NCBI RefSeq assembly: GCF_004193775.1
Contig: NC_041009.1
Coordinates: 47,857,534-47,921,533, forward strand
Direction: 5' to 3'
DNA length: 64,000 nucleotides
DNA from: Glycine soja
Taxonomy: Eukaryota > Streptophyta > Magnoliopsida > Fabales > Fabaceae
Shown here: one piece after another, positions 50,581-62,472 of the stretch
How positions within the stretch are numbered: position 1 is the first letter of the stretch
Layout of the letters: the number at the start of each line of letters is the position of its first letter
Notes under the pieces: generated by a model
Database searches by the model: none
What the model was told of the DNA's origin: nothing
What the model saw: only the letters and a program-made list of their open reading frames with translations
Translations under genes and position numbers: made by a program

Positions 50581-53150
50581 GTCTCATGACTTTTACCATA
50601 AAAATACATTGCTTTGAGGAAAAAAATCTATAACTCTTAGTCTCTTTAGTTTTAGCTACGATCGTATGCATATACTTAGGTGATATATTTAATTAGGATT
50701 TCAAAGGATTTCAAAAGACTTTTTTTTTATAAAAATGTCTTGAGGTATTCAATCATGATTTTTAAATGATAGAAATAAGTCTTGTGGTATTAAATCAAGA
50801 TTATTAGGATTTTTTTTAAAAATTCAATAAAGTCCGTTGATATTTAGTTAAGATTTTTTACAATTTTAAAAAAAAGTCTTTTGGTATTCAAAAGTATATA
50901 AATTTTGATGGATTCTTACTTATGATGGATTTCATGAGACTTTTTATAAGAAAATACACATTAAACAATATCACCAAAATTCTTGAGATTTCATGAGACT
51001 TTCTTTCTTTTTTTCTTCTTGTAAATTGTCATGTTTTTCTTTTCGGATCACACATAATCCCTAGTATCTTTCTTGAAAGCGGTAAACATTTACAATTTTT
51101 TTTACTCTTTTGACCAACGATTAACATGCCTTGAAACGTGTGATATGAGAGATTTTTCCAATTCTTTGAATTTGGAGGACATTTTGACTACATGCTTACA
51201 CATATAAACTAACCTGAATATATATGAATGTTGACTCGTGTATAAGTGGATAAAGATATAAATAAGGTTTGAAACAATTGTTGGATATGCACATGTTGTT
51301 TGGTGAAATCATTATTGCGGGAATGACTATAAGTATCAATAATACTAACATTGTGGTATATAATTTTTATACAATTAACATAATTGATGATTGAAGAAAA
51401 ATGATCCTATTGTACTTGTAAATATGCTAAGAAAAATTGATTTGTTATGTAGCATGATTATGATTTTTTGTATAAGATTAATTTTATTTAAAGTGTTAGG
51501 TGAACAAAATTCATGAATTTTTATTAATAATTTTAAATATTTTTTAAAAATTTACAAAGTCCTTTAAAATCTTAAAAATTCATAATGTTCTTCTAAATCT
51601 TACGAATTCATATTTCCGAATTCATATTTTGTAAATTTATTAAAATCTAAAATAGAAAATCCTAGTATTATTGTTACAAATTTTTTTTAGTTAAAATAGT
51701 CTTTTAACCTATAGAATTTGTGGAAAATATTAAAATTTGACTAACGATAAACGAAATATGATAATAAGAATATACAGAAATCAAAATTAGCCCGTGAGTA
51801 ATGCATGTAAGTCAATTAAATGTTATATACTTGGCATATTGCTTTAATTAAGAAGATAAAAGAAATTCACACCAAATAAAAAGAAGGTTTTTCCCAAAAC
51901 AAGGCGCACGTACGCGGGATACTATTCATGTGCATAAATCTGATTCAACAGTTAAGTGTCTCAAACATTGATCAAAATGTTCATATAAAATATGTAGTAG
52001 TTATTTGTTAATATCAAATGAGTATATTTTTTGTATAGTGGAATAAAAAATATTATATAGTAATGATTCTGACGTTGAATAGTAGGACAGGGCAACAAAA
52101 GTGAAAGCTGAACGAAGGTGGCGAAGTTGTCTTTTGAGAGACAAAGAAACCATTTGGGAGCCTCTAACTTTGAAGTTGGCATCCACTTCTTCTTCAGAAC
52201 TGACAACCCCTTTGACTAGGCAGCAACTATTTTCCTCAATGGAATCTATCAACACGCGCGTAATTTGCCTTCAGAAAAACAAAATTAAAGTGATCGTTTG
52301 ACTTGTTTATATGTTGATGCTTGGAGAATTTGGGAATGTGCCACGTGCTACGCTGACAAGAATGAAACTGAGCAAGTGTTCAAGATATGGGAACTGTATC
52401 TGATTAATTCATCTGAATACCCTATTCATACGCATCATATCATAGATATACTCAAGTGCAATGATGCAAGTTGGAACAAAATAATAAAATATTAAACGTG
52501 CAAGCAAATGATATTTACTTCTAATATTTTTTAAAAACATAAATATTAACAAGTGTGCTAAAAATATTGAGTTAAGAAATTAAGAATATAAATTTTTTAC
52601 TTAGGTACAAAATTATTTTATTTTATTTTTTTCTTTTTTATGATTTACAAGTTAAAACAATTTTTTAATTAATATTCTTAAAACACTAGTTAATAAGAAC
52701 TTTTTAAGTATTAACGATTCTAACATCTTATGCAGCGAATATACACCCAAATCTAACATCTTTTTCAGAGCCATTCGAGTTTAGGTTTATACTCGATTAA
52801 TTTATTCAATGATAAAATTTAACTATATTTAAAAAATGAAACTGATAAGAATCCATTTTTATCATACTTAATCATATATAATAATAAAACTACCAATATA
52901 ATGCTAAAGATTATTCTCTTAGAAAAATTATTTAAAATGTGGAAGTCCATGAACAGAGGCAAGAAAACATTTATCATGCGTTTGGATAAAATACTTTCGT
53001 AAGAAAATGAAATTTTAAAGAAAATATGAAATAGTACTTCTACACAAAAAATATTATATTTGAAGAGAAAGAATTTTTAAATTTATAAGCATTTTGACAG
53101 GGTATTTTAATTTCCAAAATTAAGGAATTAAAGTCACTCTAAAAAACAAA
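50581..53150. other. Intergenic DNA, mostly AT-rich
   Basis: 52080-52500 is less AT-rich and open on both strands, suggesting a decayed gene or captured fragment, but no protein family could be recognised in any frame. The remainder shows nothing. Confidence 0.4.
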
Positions 53151-53156
53151 CAAATC

Positions 53157-53292
53157 GTTTGGGATATATCAATGTCATTTGTGAGTCAGATTCTTTAAGC
53201 TCACTTCCCATGCAGGAAGAGAACGTCAATATCATGCTGCCCTCATTAGCAGGATTAACAACTTCAAAACCGCTGCTAGGAATCTTTTATAG
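53157..53292 (+). mobile_element. LINE RNase H domain relic, N-terminal part
   Basis: One frame gives GYINVICESDSLSSL, and after a frame change EERQYHAALISRINNF. These match the CESDS and 'H-AALI-RI' core of the RNase H domain at the end of plant LINE polyproteins. The continuation of the same domain (WLAKQGSSSDVGF) appears 4.5 kb downstream at 57801, so this LINE copy seems interrupted. Confidence 0.6.
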
Positions 53293-53397
53293 TTGTAGGC
53301 TGGTTGTGAAATTTGAAGGTATCTGGTTATGCTTATGCTAAACCTACTGCAATGCTCAAGTTAATATATGCACTTACTGTTGTAAGAAATTTTATGC

Positions 53398-53808
53398 AGT
53401 GTATAGGAGCCACAACACTGGATGAATATAGGAAGCACATCGAAAAGGATCCAGCTCTGGAGAGGCGATTCCAGCCAGATGAAACCATACAAATACTGAA
53501 AGGACTTAGAGAACGCTATGAAATTCACCACAAGCTCCGTTATACAGATGTGCAGCTGTCACATTTGAACGTTCTGCTCCCTTTTCGGTTCATTTTACCT
53601 ATTCTATTCATTTATGCTGGAGATCAGACAAGTTTCTTTTTATTTTGGAACTCTGATGTAGTTGTTGTTTTGTTCATGCTGTGTATCTTAAATATTTTCT
53701 AGCTTAAAATAATTTGTATTTCCTGCAGTGATCGATTTTTGTCAGACAAAGCTATAGATTTAATTGATGAAGCAGGCAGGCTCTCGAGTCCGTCTTCAAC
53801 AGGCACAG
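53398..53808 (+). pseudogene. Plastid ClpC (Hsp100) gene fragment
   Basis: ClpC is the stromal AAA+ unfoldase partner of the Clp protease. Only part of the first AAA+ domain is present. Exon-like sequence after an AG at 53399 reads [26 protein letters not shown], but the next VKVPEPTV-like segment is missing. It then reads [24 protein letters not shown], and the EALVAAA segment is lost. After an intron, exon sequence (from 53730) reads DRFLSDKAIDLIDEAG. A 4-bp duplication (AGGC) then shifts frame; skipping it restores SRVRLQQAQ up to a GT donor at 53809. Retained introns show capture at DNA level rather than retrotransposition. Confidence 0.85.
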
Positions 53809-55580
53809 GTATTTGTCTACCTATCCAGATCTTTTGTCTATTATTGGGCTAATTTTGCTAGATTTACATGCTTCTAGTTACCTGAAGAAACAATTTCAGG
53901 CCATTGTTGCCACCTCTTATCCTTGTCCTCCTTGTCACTGTGATTGCTCTCTTCAACCCCTTCTTACTCTCCCCAAGGTAGCTCTTTTTAATTCACTTTT
54001 TTACCATTAAATTACCTTCTTCTTTTTAATCAGTTTGTGTTTAAGAATTGACATATAGAGAATTAAAAGTGATGATGTCTGATTCAGAATTGTATATACA
54101 CAAAATTTCCTCCAACAAATGTTGGTCATATTCTGTTTTTAGAAAACATAGTAGGATGTGTTTGGTTACCTGTTAGAGACAATCAATATGAAGGGAAAAA
54201 AAAGGAAAGAAATTTGAGGTACTCTTTTAAACACTTTTTTTTATTGATTAAAATTTATTGAACATCACAAAATTTTGTTAATCTCACTTTTTAATGAGTC
54301 TCACTTATGATTTTTTAATTTCTATCAAATTTTAACAAATAGTAATATGTTGTTAGCACTCGTTAATTTAACATTAATATCAAAGAAAAACCGAAGAGAC
54401 ATTTAATCATGTACTGTTACACTTGCTTGTAAATTTCATCTAGGAAGATTTTTTTTTTTTGGTTACCTTTACAATGTGAAAATTGAAACACCTTGTGATC
54501 AAATTGTTATGAAAGTGTTGGTTTCTTCATCATTTAGATGCATTGTGAGTCTGGTAGATGGGTTATTTCCTGTATATTCCGATAAACATTATTTGTAAGG
54601 CCTAGTAGTTTGAATAGTAGATTGGCCAATCAAATAGTGTGGTGAATTATTGAACTTTATTAAAACACAATCTGTGGCCTTGCAATGGAAAAACACCTAA
54701 TTTGTGGCAATGTTGCTTAGTGTGGCTGTTTGTATTTGAGTATCATAATACTAGTTACTTTTTGATTCTGCTCACTTTTTTATGGGTGATTGTTCTTGTA
54801 TAAAATTTGGTGAGGACTCTTGGATTAGGGGTTTCTCCATCCCCACCGTTGCTTTTGTAGCCTTTCCATTCTCTGTCAATAAAAATGCCTGGAATCTCGT
54901 ATTTCCTTAGGAATTTGTGCAATGACAATACCAGATAAAGAATCTCTGTTGAAATCTTTCTTGCGGATTCTAGATGGCACAATTGTTCTAAATGAGGTAC
55001 CACCAACATTAAGACCTTTTCAATTGTCCTTCAACTTCAATAGATGAGTATGAACTCTTGATAGCCCTAGTTAATATTCATCTAAAACCCTTCACTTTCC
55101 TTCCCTCTAAAAAATAGAGTGAAATACTACTGCTGTAATTCCATCCAAGATTAAGCCTTTCATTAGCAGATGCCAATAAACCATATTCTAATGATTGGCT
55201 GCAAATTAGGAGACCTACAGGCTACAGAACCTGCTCTTTCCTGGCATATATCAGGTGATGCTGTCCTATAGCTTGATCCATCCGAATCAGTTTACCAAAC
55301 TCAACTTCAGGGGTTTTGTACAACAGATGATGGAATAGTTCTATATTAATGTTTTCGGCTGTTCTATGGAGTGGCAATGAGGCTTTTCAACTAACAACAA
55401 CTCTGTTTTGGGACAGGACTTTCCTTTTGGCCTCTCTAGTGCTTGGTAAAAGGTCTCTTTAAGGGGTTGTCTCTAGCAAATAATACATGAAGTGATTTGA
55501 GACCCTTATTTTTTTTTACTTGCTTATTTGATTTTTCTGTTTCTTTTTTTGTGCCTCTGCTAATCAGGATGTCTTTTTGT
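53809..55580. other. Spacer between captured gene fragments
   Basis: An exon-like stretch at about 53900-53981, between AG and GT, translates to hydrophobic PLLPPLILVLLVTVIALFNP and may be a piece of another gene, unidentified. The minus-strand open frame 54755-55009 has moderate complexity but no family I can name. Confidence 0.35.
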
Positions 55581-55581
55581 A

Positions 55582-55724
55582 AGAGTATATGAGTAGTGTA
55601 TACTGTTGAGACACAGTTGAGAATCAATTGTAACTGTTGTAACTTAAAAGTAACTAAAGCTAACTGTTAACTAACTCAGTGGTAAACTAAACTGAGTTAC
55701 TCATATACACTACTCATATATTCT
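55582..55724. repeat. Short MITE-like inverted repeat
   Basis: AGAGTATATGAGTAGTGTATA (55582-55602) is inverted as TATACACTACTCATATATTCT (55704-55724), enclosing about 100 bases rich in AACTGTT/AACTAAC words. It lies between the ClpC and MON2 fragments. Confidence 0.6.
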
Positions 55725-55888
55725 TTACACTTTTCTTCTCACGTATTCTATTTCTTCTTATTTCTAATGACTTTTTTTTCCAGATGTTTGTCGAATTTTC
55801 ATGTTCATTTGCTGCATATTTTTGTTGAAAATTTCTTTTGGGTGTGTCTTATATTTTCAATTTACTGAGTACATGATTATATCTACAG

Positions 55889-57278
55889 GAGGTCTCCACC
55901 CCTGTCCCAAAGTTCACAAGGGAGTTATCTACCCAATCCAGTGACTTCAATATACTCTCTTCTTGAACTCTCAGGTGAATAAACTAATTTTAGTTGTTTG
56001 GTGGTTAGCATAAAAGATAACTTTCATCTACTACACCCAACTTATGATGAGCATGTATGTCACTAAGTGTTTTCTTTTTTATAGCTGTTTTTCCTTGGAA
56101 ATCCTTTTTCATGTTCAATGTTGAGAATGCAATTTTGCCTTTATTGCCATCTAAGCTTTGATTCCGTTTCATTCTGTATTTTTCTGATTTTATTGGTACC
56201 TAAGCATTTATTTTATTTCTTTATGCATTTTTCTGTTGGGAATATATTGATCTAACCTGATATTATTTTCTGTTGAAAGTTCTTTGAGAGCTTTGCTCTG
56301 ATGCATATATCTTCTGTAAAGTCTCTCCTCTCTGCATTATGTCAACTTTCACATCAATGCATGATTTCAAGCAGTTTGGGACCGACAACTAGTCAAAAAA
56401 TTGGAAGCTTAAGCTTTTCAGTGGAAAGAATGATATCCATCCTTGTGAATAATGTTCACAATATGTAGCTCCAATAACTTTAAGCATGATAGCAAATCTT
56501 TTATGCTGGATGATGTTTAATTGTTCATTCTCATGTCGTGTTTTTCATAAGTAGATACTTGTGAGGTTCTATTTACTACTTATTTGGATTTTTTGAGTAT
56601 TCATTCTTGAATTTTTTTTGTTGAGTGAAGGTATTAAAACGTTATATTATCCTTTTTCACCACAGGATTTGAGCCATTTTGGGATCAAGTTATTAGTCAC
56701 TTTCTCGAGGTTTCCTTTTCTCTCTTATTGTTTCTTTTATGTGGCAATGCTAGTTTCATTTTCATTGCAATGGATATTTTGACTTGCTTTTGCACCTACC
56801 TGATAATTCTAATCCACATTTGAAAAACATGGCACTTGATGCGCTTGATCAGTCTATATCTGCTGTCTTAGGTTGATTGGTTCCAAGACTACAAACTATC
56901 CAAGTCTCTTGAACCATCACAGGAACTGAGACCTTCTACCATTTATCTGGCAATTCATAATGTATTAAAAGAGGTCTTAATGTGTGTTACACGATATGCA
57001 GATGGAAGTCAATGTTGATAACTTCAGGTCTGTTGAATGTTCTGTCATATCTCCACTAAAGGTGCTTTATTTTTCTACTCAAAGTGTAGATGTTCGTGTT
57101 GGATCTTTGAAAATTCTTTTGCATGTCTTAGAGGTAATGCTGTTATTGATTGGTCAAGTATCTTTGTCATTTTTATTTCCTCATTGTTTGTTTTCATGAT
57201 ATTGATTTATACAAATTCTTTCAGAGATATGGACAGAAACTTCATTACAGCTGGCCTAATATACTTGAAATGTTGAGG
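55889..57278 (+). pseudogene. MON2 (Golgi/endosome trafficking scaffold) gene fragment
   Basis: MON2 is a large HEAT-repeat protein related to Sec7-type factors acting at the trans-Golgi and endosomes. Five exon remnants keep order and splice sites. 55889-55974 gives RSPPLSQSSQGSYLPNP and IYSLLELSG. 56666-56709 gives FEPFWDQVISHFLE. About 56791-56968 gives NMALDALDQSISAVLG, then a frameshift, then FQDYKLSKSLEPSQEL. 57002-57133 gives RSVECSVISPLKVLYFST and VDVRVGSLKILLHVLE. 57225-57278 gives RYGQKLHYSWPNILEMLR. Both protein ends are missing and exon 3 is out of frame, so this is a non-functional internal piece of a gene of about 1600 codons. Identification rests on recalled plant MON2 sequence. 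Confidence 0.75.
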
Positions 57279-57429
57279 TTGGCCTTATTATTCCCTTAAT
57301 GTTCATCTCTATTGGTAATCCTTTGGATAATCTATTGTACAATATAACAAGTCTATGTACCTAATTCCACAAGAATTAAATGTGAGATGAACAATTTGAA
57401 TTTCGAAATTCATACACCTGTATGTAAAA

Positions 57430-57791
57430 CAAAAAAAATATCCTTTCTAAGATGGTTTCTTAAAAAAATCATCTTAGAAAGTTTCTATTTTCTAAGACGA
57501 ATCCTTCAAAGAACTGGCTTACAAATTGGACCTTCTAAGACGTTAGAAAGTTCATTTTCTAAAATGATTTTTTTTCAAAAATCATCTTAGAAACATTAAT
57601 TTTTTTATTTTTTTTTAAAACAAATTCTAAAACAATTTTGTCAAGAATCGATGTAGAAATAAGGAATCTCAAACAGTTGAAAAAATTTCATGAAAAGTGT
57701 TGACTTTCTATGAAGGCGATTTCAAAGACGGTTGTAAACCGACGTGAAAAGCCCCATACAAGTGTCTTTGAAATCAATTTTCTTAGTAGTG
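57430..57791 (+). mobile_element. CACTA (En/Spm-type) transposon terminus with subterminal repeats
   Basis: The reverse complement of 57791 inward reads CACTACTAAGAAAATTGATT, then a CAAAGAC motif, CACGTCGGTTTACAACCGTC and TTTGAAATCGCC, the organisation of plant CACTA ends. Inside it are repeated hairpins of TTTCTAAGATGGTTT / AAATCATCTTAGAAAG at about 57438-57595, as expected for subterminal transposase-binding repeats. The matching left terminus was not found. The MON2 and ClpC fragments lie directly on the inner side. Confidence 0.65.
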
Positions 57792-57800
57792 TGCACAGAA

Positions 57801-58045
57801 TGGCTAGCGAAGCAAGGGTCTTCATCGGATGTAGGCTTTGAGATTTTGGACTCATGTCTTATTTAGATGTAGCTGATGCTTCAGAGAGCTCATTTTCTAG
57901 GAGTTAGCTTCGTTGTTTCTGTTTTTCTATTTGTTTATTATTATTCCAATCATATATAATTTTTTTTTATTAGTCTAAGTAGTACTGAATGTAATCCTCT
58001 TAAGGTCTTAGCTCAAGCCTTGTGATGAAAAAAATTGATTAAGAG
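57801..58045 (+). mobile_element. LINE 3' end (RNase H C-terminal part and tail)
   Basis: Immediately outside the CACTA terminus the frame WLAKQGSSSDVGFEILDSC ends at a stop at 57864-57866. This is the RNase H C-terminus of plant LINEs, downstream of the N-terminal part at 53157. A 3' UTR-like region follows, ending in GTGATG and an A-rich run near 58030. Confidence 0.6.
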
Positions 58046-58320
58046 AAAAAAATTTCACTAAAAATGATCAACAAATACTCTATCAATAACATGATTAAAC
58101 AAAAATCACTCTAAAAAAGTTGGCAAGATTTCCAAAAGTTTCTTGCTCACTTCTCAGGATCAATCAACTATCCTTTTGCAATTCATTTAGTATTTGTAAT
58201 ATAAAGAAACATATCAATAATTTATTTGTAATATAAATAAACTTGAATGCAAAATCATAAGCACAATTGTGTAATATAAATGGTTGGCGTAGTAATGTAA
58301 GACTCAACTACATTCACATC

Positions 58321-58444
58321 AAAAAAAAAAAAAAAAAACATAGTTGTGTCTTTACATTAAGTATTAAGTTATTACTTCTCTAGCTTACTACAAATAATGT
58401 GTGACAAGAAAATGTCTTTTTAGAGCAATTCCTAATATATACAT

Positions 58445-58475
<31 letters not shown>

Positions 58476-58560
58476 GGGGGAAGGAGGGTGGGGACATTAA
58501 GTATTTAAGTTATTACTTCTCTAGCTTATTACAAATAATGTGTGTGTTCTAGTTGTGTGT
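58321..58560. repeat. Poly-A run, (GT)n-G22 tract and duplicated flanks
   Basis: An 18-base A run (to 58338) is followed by a segment (58353-58403, ACATTAAGTATTAAGTTATT... ) that recurs almost unchanged at 58494-58543. Between them lies (GT)n ending in 22 consecutive G (58459-58480). A tandem duplication of about 141 bases with the G-run inside would explain it. Confidence 0.8.
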
Positions 58561-59220
58561 CATTTATTTCTCCCCCTTACTCATTCTCTCTCCTTCCTTT
58601 AGGTATTTTTTTTAATTTTAATATAAAAAATACAAAAAGATTAAGCTACTTGAGAATTAAAATCTCACTTGTTAAATTAAAATGAAAGATTAAAATTAAA
58701 ATATTTTAAATTTAAATTTTATTTAACCGTAAAATCTCTAACAAATTTATCAAATATCTTAAAGATTTAATTTATGTCATCTTAACATATCTCAAACCTA
58801 TTACCATCATGATCACCGCCACCACCGTCATGATCGTTTCCGTCACAACTATCATAGCTGTCACCGCAACCACCGCCAATCGCCATTGTCATGATTATTG
58901 TCATTGTTACTTCTACCACCACCGTGATCGATAAAACATCATACAATATCATATTACTGCCATGATCATTTTCATCGCAAATACCATAAACTTATGGATA
59001 AAACATCATAAATAAAAATAAAAAAACGTGAAAAGTCACCTTCACAAAAAGTTTAAAGAAATTAAGTAATTCCTATAACTAATATTCTTTTTTAAAATAA
59101 ATCATAAAATTTCAAATTAAAAGGAAATAAAAAAAATTCTATAAAAATTAAAATAAAATATTAAAAAAATATAAAATAAATACACAATTAAAAAAACAAA
59201 AATATAAGATTATAAAAATG
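58561..59220. other. Intergenic DNA with a CACCACC/CATGATC-rich patch
   Basis: 58800-58990 carries repeated CACCACCGTCATGATC-like words that would read as Gly/Asp/His-rich on the minus strand. It looks like degenerate low-complexity sequence rather than a gene. Confidence 0.4.
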
Positions 59221-59236
59221 AAATGAAAAAAAATAT

Positions 59237-59335
59237 TGAGAGATCGGTACATGGACCACTGATTTCCTAACATTGAGGTCAATATTTTTATGTGTTACTC
59301 TTTGAGAAATCAGGTGTGGAAATCGATCTCTCACC
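59237..59335. repeat. Hairpin-forming short inverted repeat
   Basis: GAGAGATCGGTACATGGACC / CACTGATTTCC on the left pairs with GAAATCAGGTGTGG / AAATCGATCTCTC on the right, giving an imperfect stem of about 30 bp with a loop of about 35-40 bases. It could be a tiny MITE or a small-RNA-type foldback. Confidence 0.5.
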
Positions 59336-59339
59336 TGAT

Positions 59340-62330
59340 GATATTTTTATCCTTTGTGTAAATAATTTTATATTTGTATTATTTGAATAATTTTTATTTA
59401 TTTTTTATTTTTAGTTCAAAAACTCAAGATACAGAGGTGAGAGAAAAAAGTTTTTAATTAAATATTAAAGTACCATAATACCCTTATATAAATTAATTAA
59501 ATAAACAAAATAATGAGTTTTTTTGTCTTAAATATTTTGGTGTTATTAAGTCAATACAATTTCTACTTATCAGAATACATGAATTTATTAAGTAAGAAAA
59601 TAAATTAACATATACTAAATACATTGATATTATTCAGAAAAAAATACATTTGAATTTATTACACCTAACAAATATATACAATGAATTTTAGTAATTAAAT
59701 ATTTATTAATATATTCAATTTATGTATTTTACCAATACAAGAAAACAAAATAATACTTCCTTTGTTTTTTTTTAAGTGTTGTATTTTTGGAATATTATTT
59801 ATTTATTCATTGTTTTAAAAGTTCAATATAACATTAATTATCCCTTTGTCAATTATATCCTTGTTTTTCACCTAATTTTAATTGGTTTACACATGTGCAT
59901 TTATTATAGAGTAAAAAAAAAGAATAAAATAAGAAATCTCATGCTCCCTTTATCCTAAAATAAGTTTCATATATGAGTAAAAAAATTGTCTCAAACTAAA
60001 TGTTATATTTGATTTTTCAATATAACATGAATTATCCTTTTTCACCAATACTCATAATAAACATCACTTTAATTTTTGAATCCAATATTATAATACTACT
60101 CTCGTTCATCTATATAATAAGATTAGCTTTGTAAAATTATTATTATTTTTCATCTATTTATTGGTTTTTCTTAATATGTGTAAAACAATATAAAATAACA
60201 CTTATTTTGGGACAAAATGAGTACTATTTTATTAAGGTTAGAAAAAATTATTGCATTTCTTAGTTTCTAAAAAAAATGTTATTATTTTTTAATCAAGTGA
60301 TTGAGCACAAGTGATTAATGTTTAAGATTGAATTGTTTGGATACTATCCAAGTTTAATCCTTGACAGAAATAATTTTTTGTCAGACTTTATTTATCATTC
60401 CACCGAACTCCAAATTAGTTTGAACTTATTTCCCTAATAAACAAAAGGATTAAGATCATAAAAAGTAAAAAAAAAAAAAAACACTTAAAAGACATATAAA
60501 GAAATAGAAAGAGTATAATCTAGGTACATAAAAACCATTAGACATGTTAAATACACATAATAAATAATATGATTTAAATGCTCATTAATATATTTCATTT
60601 ATATACTTATCAATACATGTATAGCAATTAATACATAATTAAAAAAATAAAGCATAATACTCAAAAAGTATTTTCTAGATAATGTAAATCGATTTGGATA
60701 TTTTGAAATTATTTAAGAAATCAATAATTAAATAGCCTATTTCTTAAAATAAGGTTATATTTTTAAAAAATTTTAAAATCATCATCGGCATTGTCAACTT
60801 CAACTTTTTTTTACATGGAAAAAGATAATAATTTTTTTAAAAATAATAGAAGTAGACAATTTCAATATATATGAAAGTAGACAAGAAACATTGTTGATTT
60901 TCTTTTATTTTTTTAAACATAAAAGTAAATAATGTAATTGTCCACTTCTTTTATAATTTTGAAAGTTTATAATGTTACTGTTGACTTCTTTTAAATATCC
61001 TTTTTTTTTTCAAAAAAAAAAAAGTATGATCTTCTATTTATTTTTTCTCTGTGTAATTTGTCTAGCAACTCACGATTTACTCTTTTCCATCTTTTATGAT
61101 TAATAGTTGATCAAGCAGGAGCATCAACTTAATTATATTTCGCAGATTATTAAGGTATAATATTTTTTTTCATCAATTTAAGTTATGTATTACATTAAAC
61201 TCATATAATTATATATGTTTAAAGTAATTTTTTTCTTAAACTACACCAGACGATATTAAAAATTGTACTAACATTAGAGACAATTATAACGTTATCTACT
61301 TCCTTTTATACATTTTTAAATATGAAAGTAGACAATATTATTATCTATCTTCATTAATTATACATACATAAAAGTAGATAAATGAGATGGTTGACTTTTA
61401 TAAAAAAATTTAAAAGACAAAATAAACAATGGTATTGTCTACTCTAATGTAAAATGGAGTTGACAATATGTGTGTCAATTTTTAATGTTTAAAGAAATAA
61501 ATTTCATTTTAATAAATTGTCTATGATATTTTTGTTTTTCTAAATGATTTTGATATCTATTGTTCGAAAAAACTAACTAAAAATTAGAAAATTAATTGAA
61601 AGTTAAAAAATTAGTTGAAAGTTAGAAATTAAAAGTTGAAAAATTAGTTTATTAAATTAGAAGTGTTTGATAAAATTAATTGTTGAAGTAGTTAAAAAAT
61701 ATAAAATATATGAAAAACAATCGAATTATGATTTATTTAAAAAAAAGTATCTAAGAAATTTGATAAATATATTAAGAATAAAAAATAAGAAAATATAAAA
61801 AGCTAAAAATTAGAAACTAACATTTTAAAAAACTACACTTCAAGTAACATCTAAAAAATAATAAAAGTTATTAAAAAAAACTTCTTTAATGAAAAATCAA
61901 ATAAATTTTTTAATTAATAAATAAAATTAAAAATTAACTAAATTTCTTGCGAAACATAAGTAATTTTATACTATTTTTTAAAGGGTTGATTTACACTATT
62001 TTTTTAAAGAACGATTTACACTATTTAAGAAAATTAATTGTTGAGTTACAGATTATTCAGTGTAAAATTTGTTTTCATTTGTACTATGAGAAAAAGGATT
62101 ATATGAAATGAAAAACAGTTTACACACTCATCAAATTAAACTACATCATATATGAAAATGTGTTAAAAATCAAGTTAACCATAAATTATGATTGGATGGA
62201 CGATACTCTTTTTATGACCATTAAACTCTTATATTGTACCGGTAAAAAAAATACCATTTAACGTTGCACTCGTAATTTGTGTTAAGTTTCACAGTTTCAG
62301 TGCCTTTACTTGTTTGGTTTGAGACTTAGA
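59340..62330. other. AT-rich intergenic DNA
   Basis: It contains a hAT-type MITE-like stretch at about 61560-61930 (AAAGTTAGAAATTAAAAG, CTACACTTCAAGTAACATC words) related to 48420-48600 and 50355-50580. Nothing else is supported. Confidence 0.45.
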
Positions 62331-62472
62331 GTAATTGAGTTGGTCCTCCTTCCAACTATTTGAGTTGTTTTTCTTTTCTCCAGTGCCAATTCCGGTCACT
62401 CTCTTCATTAATAAATTCTACTATATATATGAAGAAGTGGCCACTGCTGCTGAATCAGTTATTCCTTCAATC

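Noticed and set aside
54755..55009. 84-codon minus-strand open frame between the ClpC and MON2 fragments
   Set aside because: Moderately complex sequence but no recognisable family, so not called as a gene.
55704..55724. CACTACTCAT as a possible left CACTA terminus
   Set aside because: It is part of a separate short inverted repeat and does not match the terminus at 57791.
58800..58990. Possible Gly/Asp/His-rich coding repeat on the minus strand
   Set aside because: No start, interrupted frames, and low-complexity triplet-like repetition.
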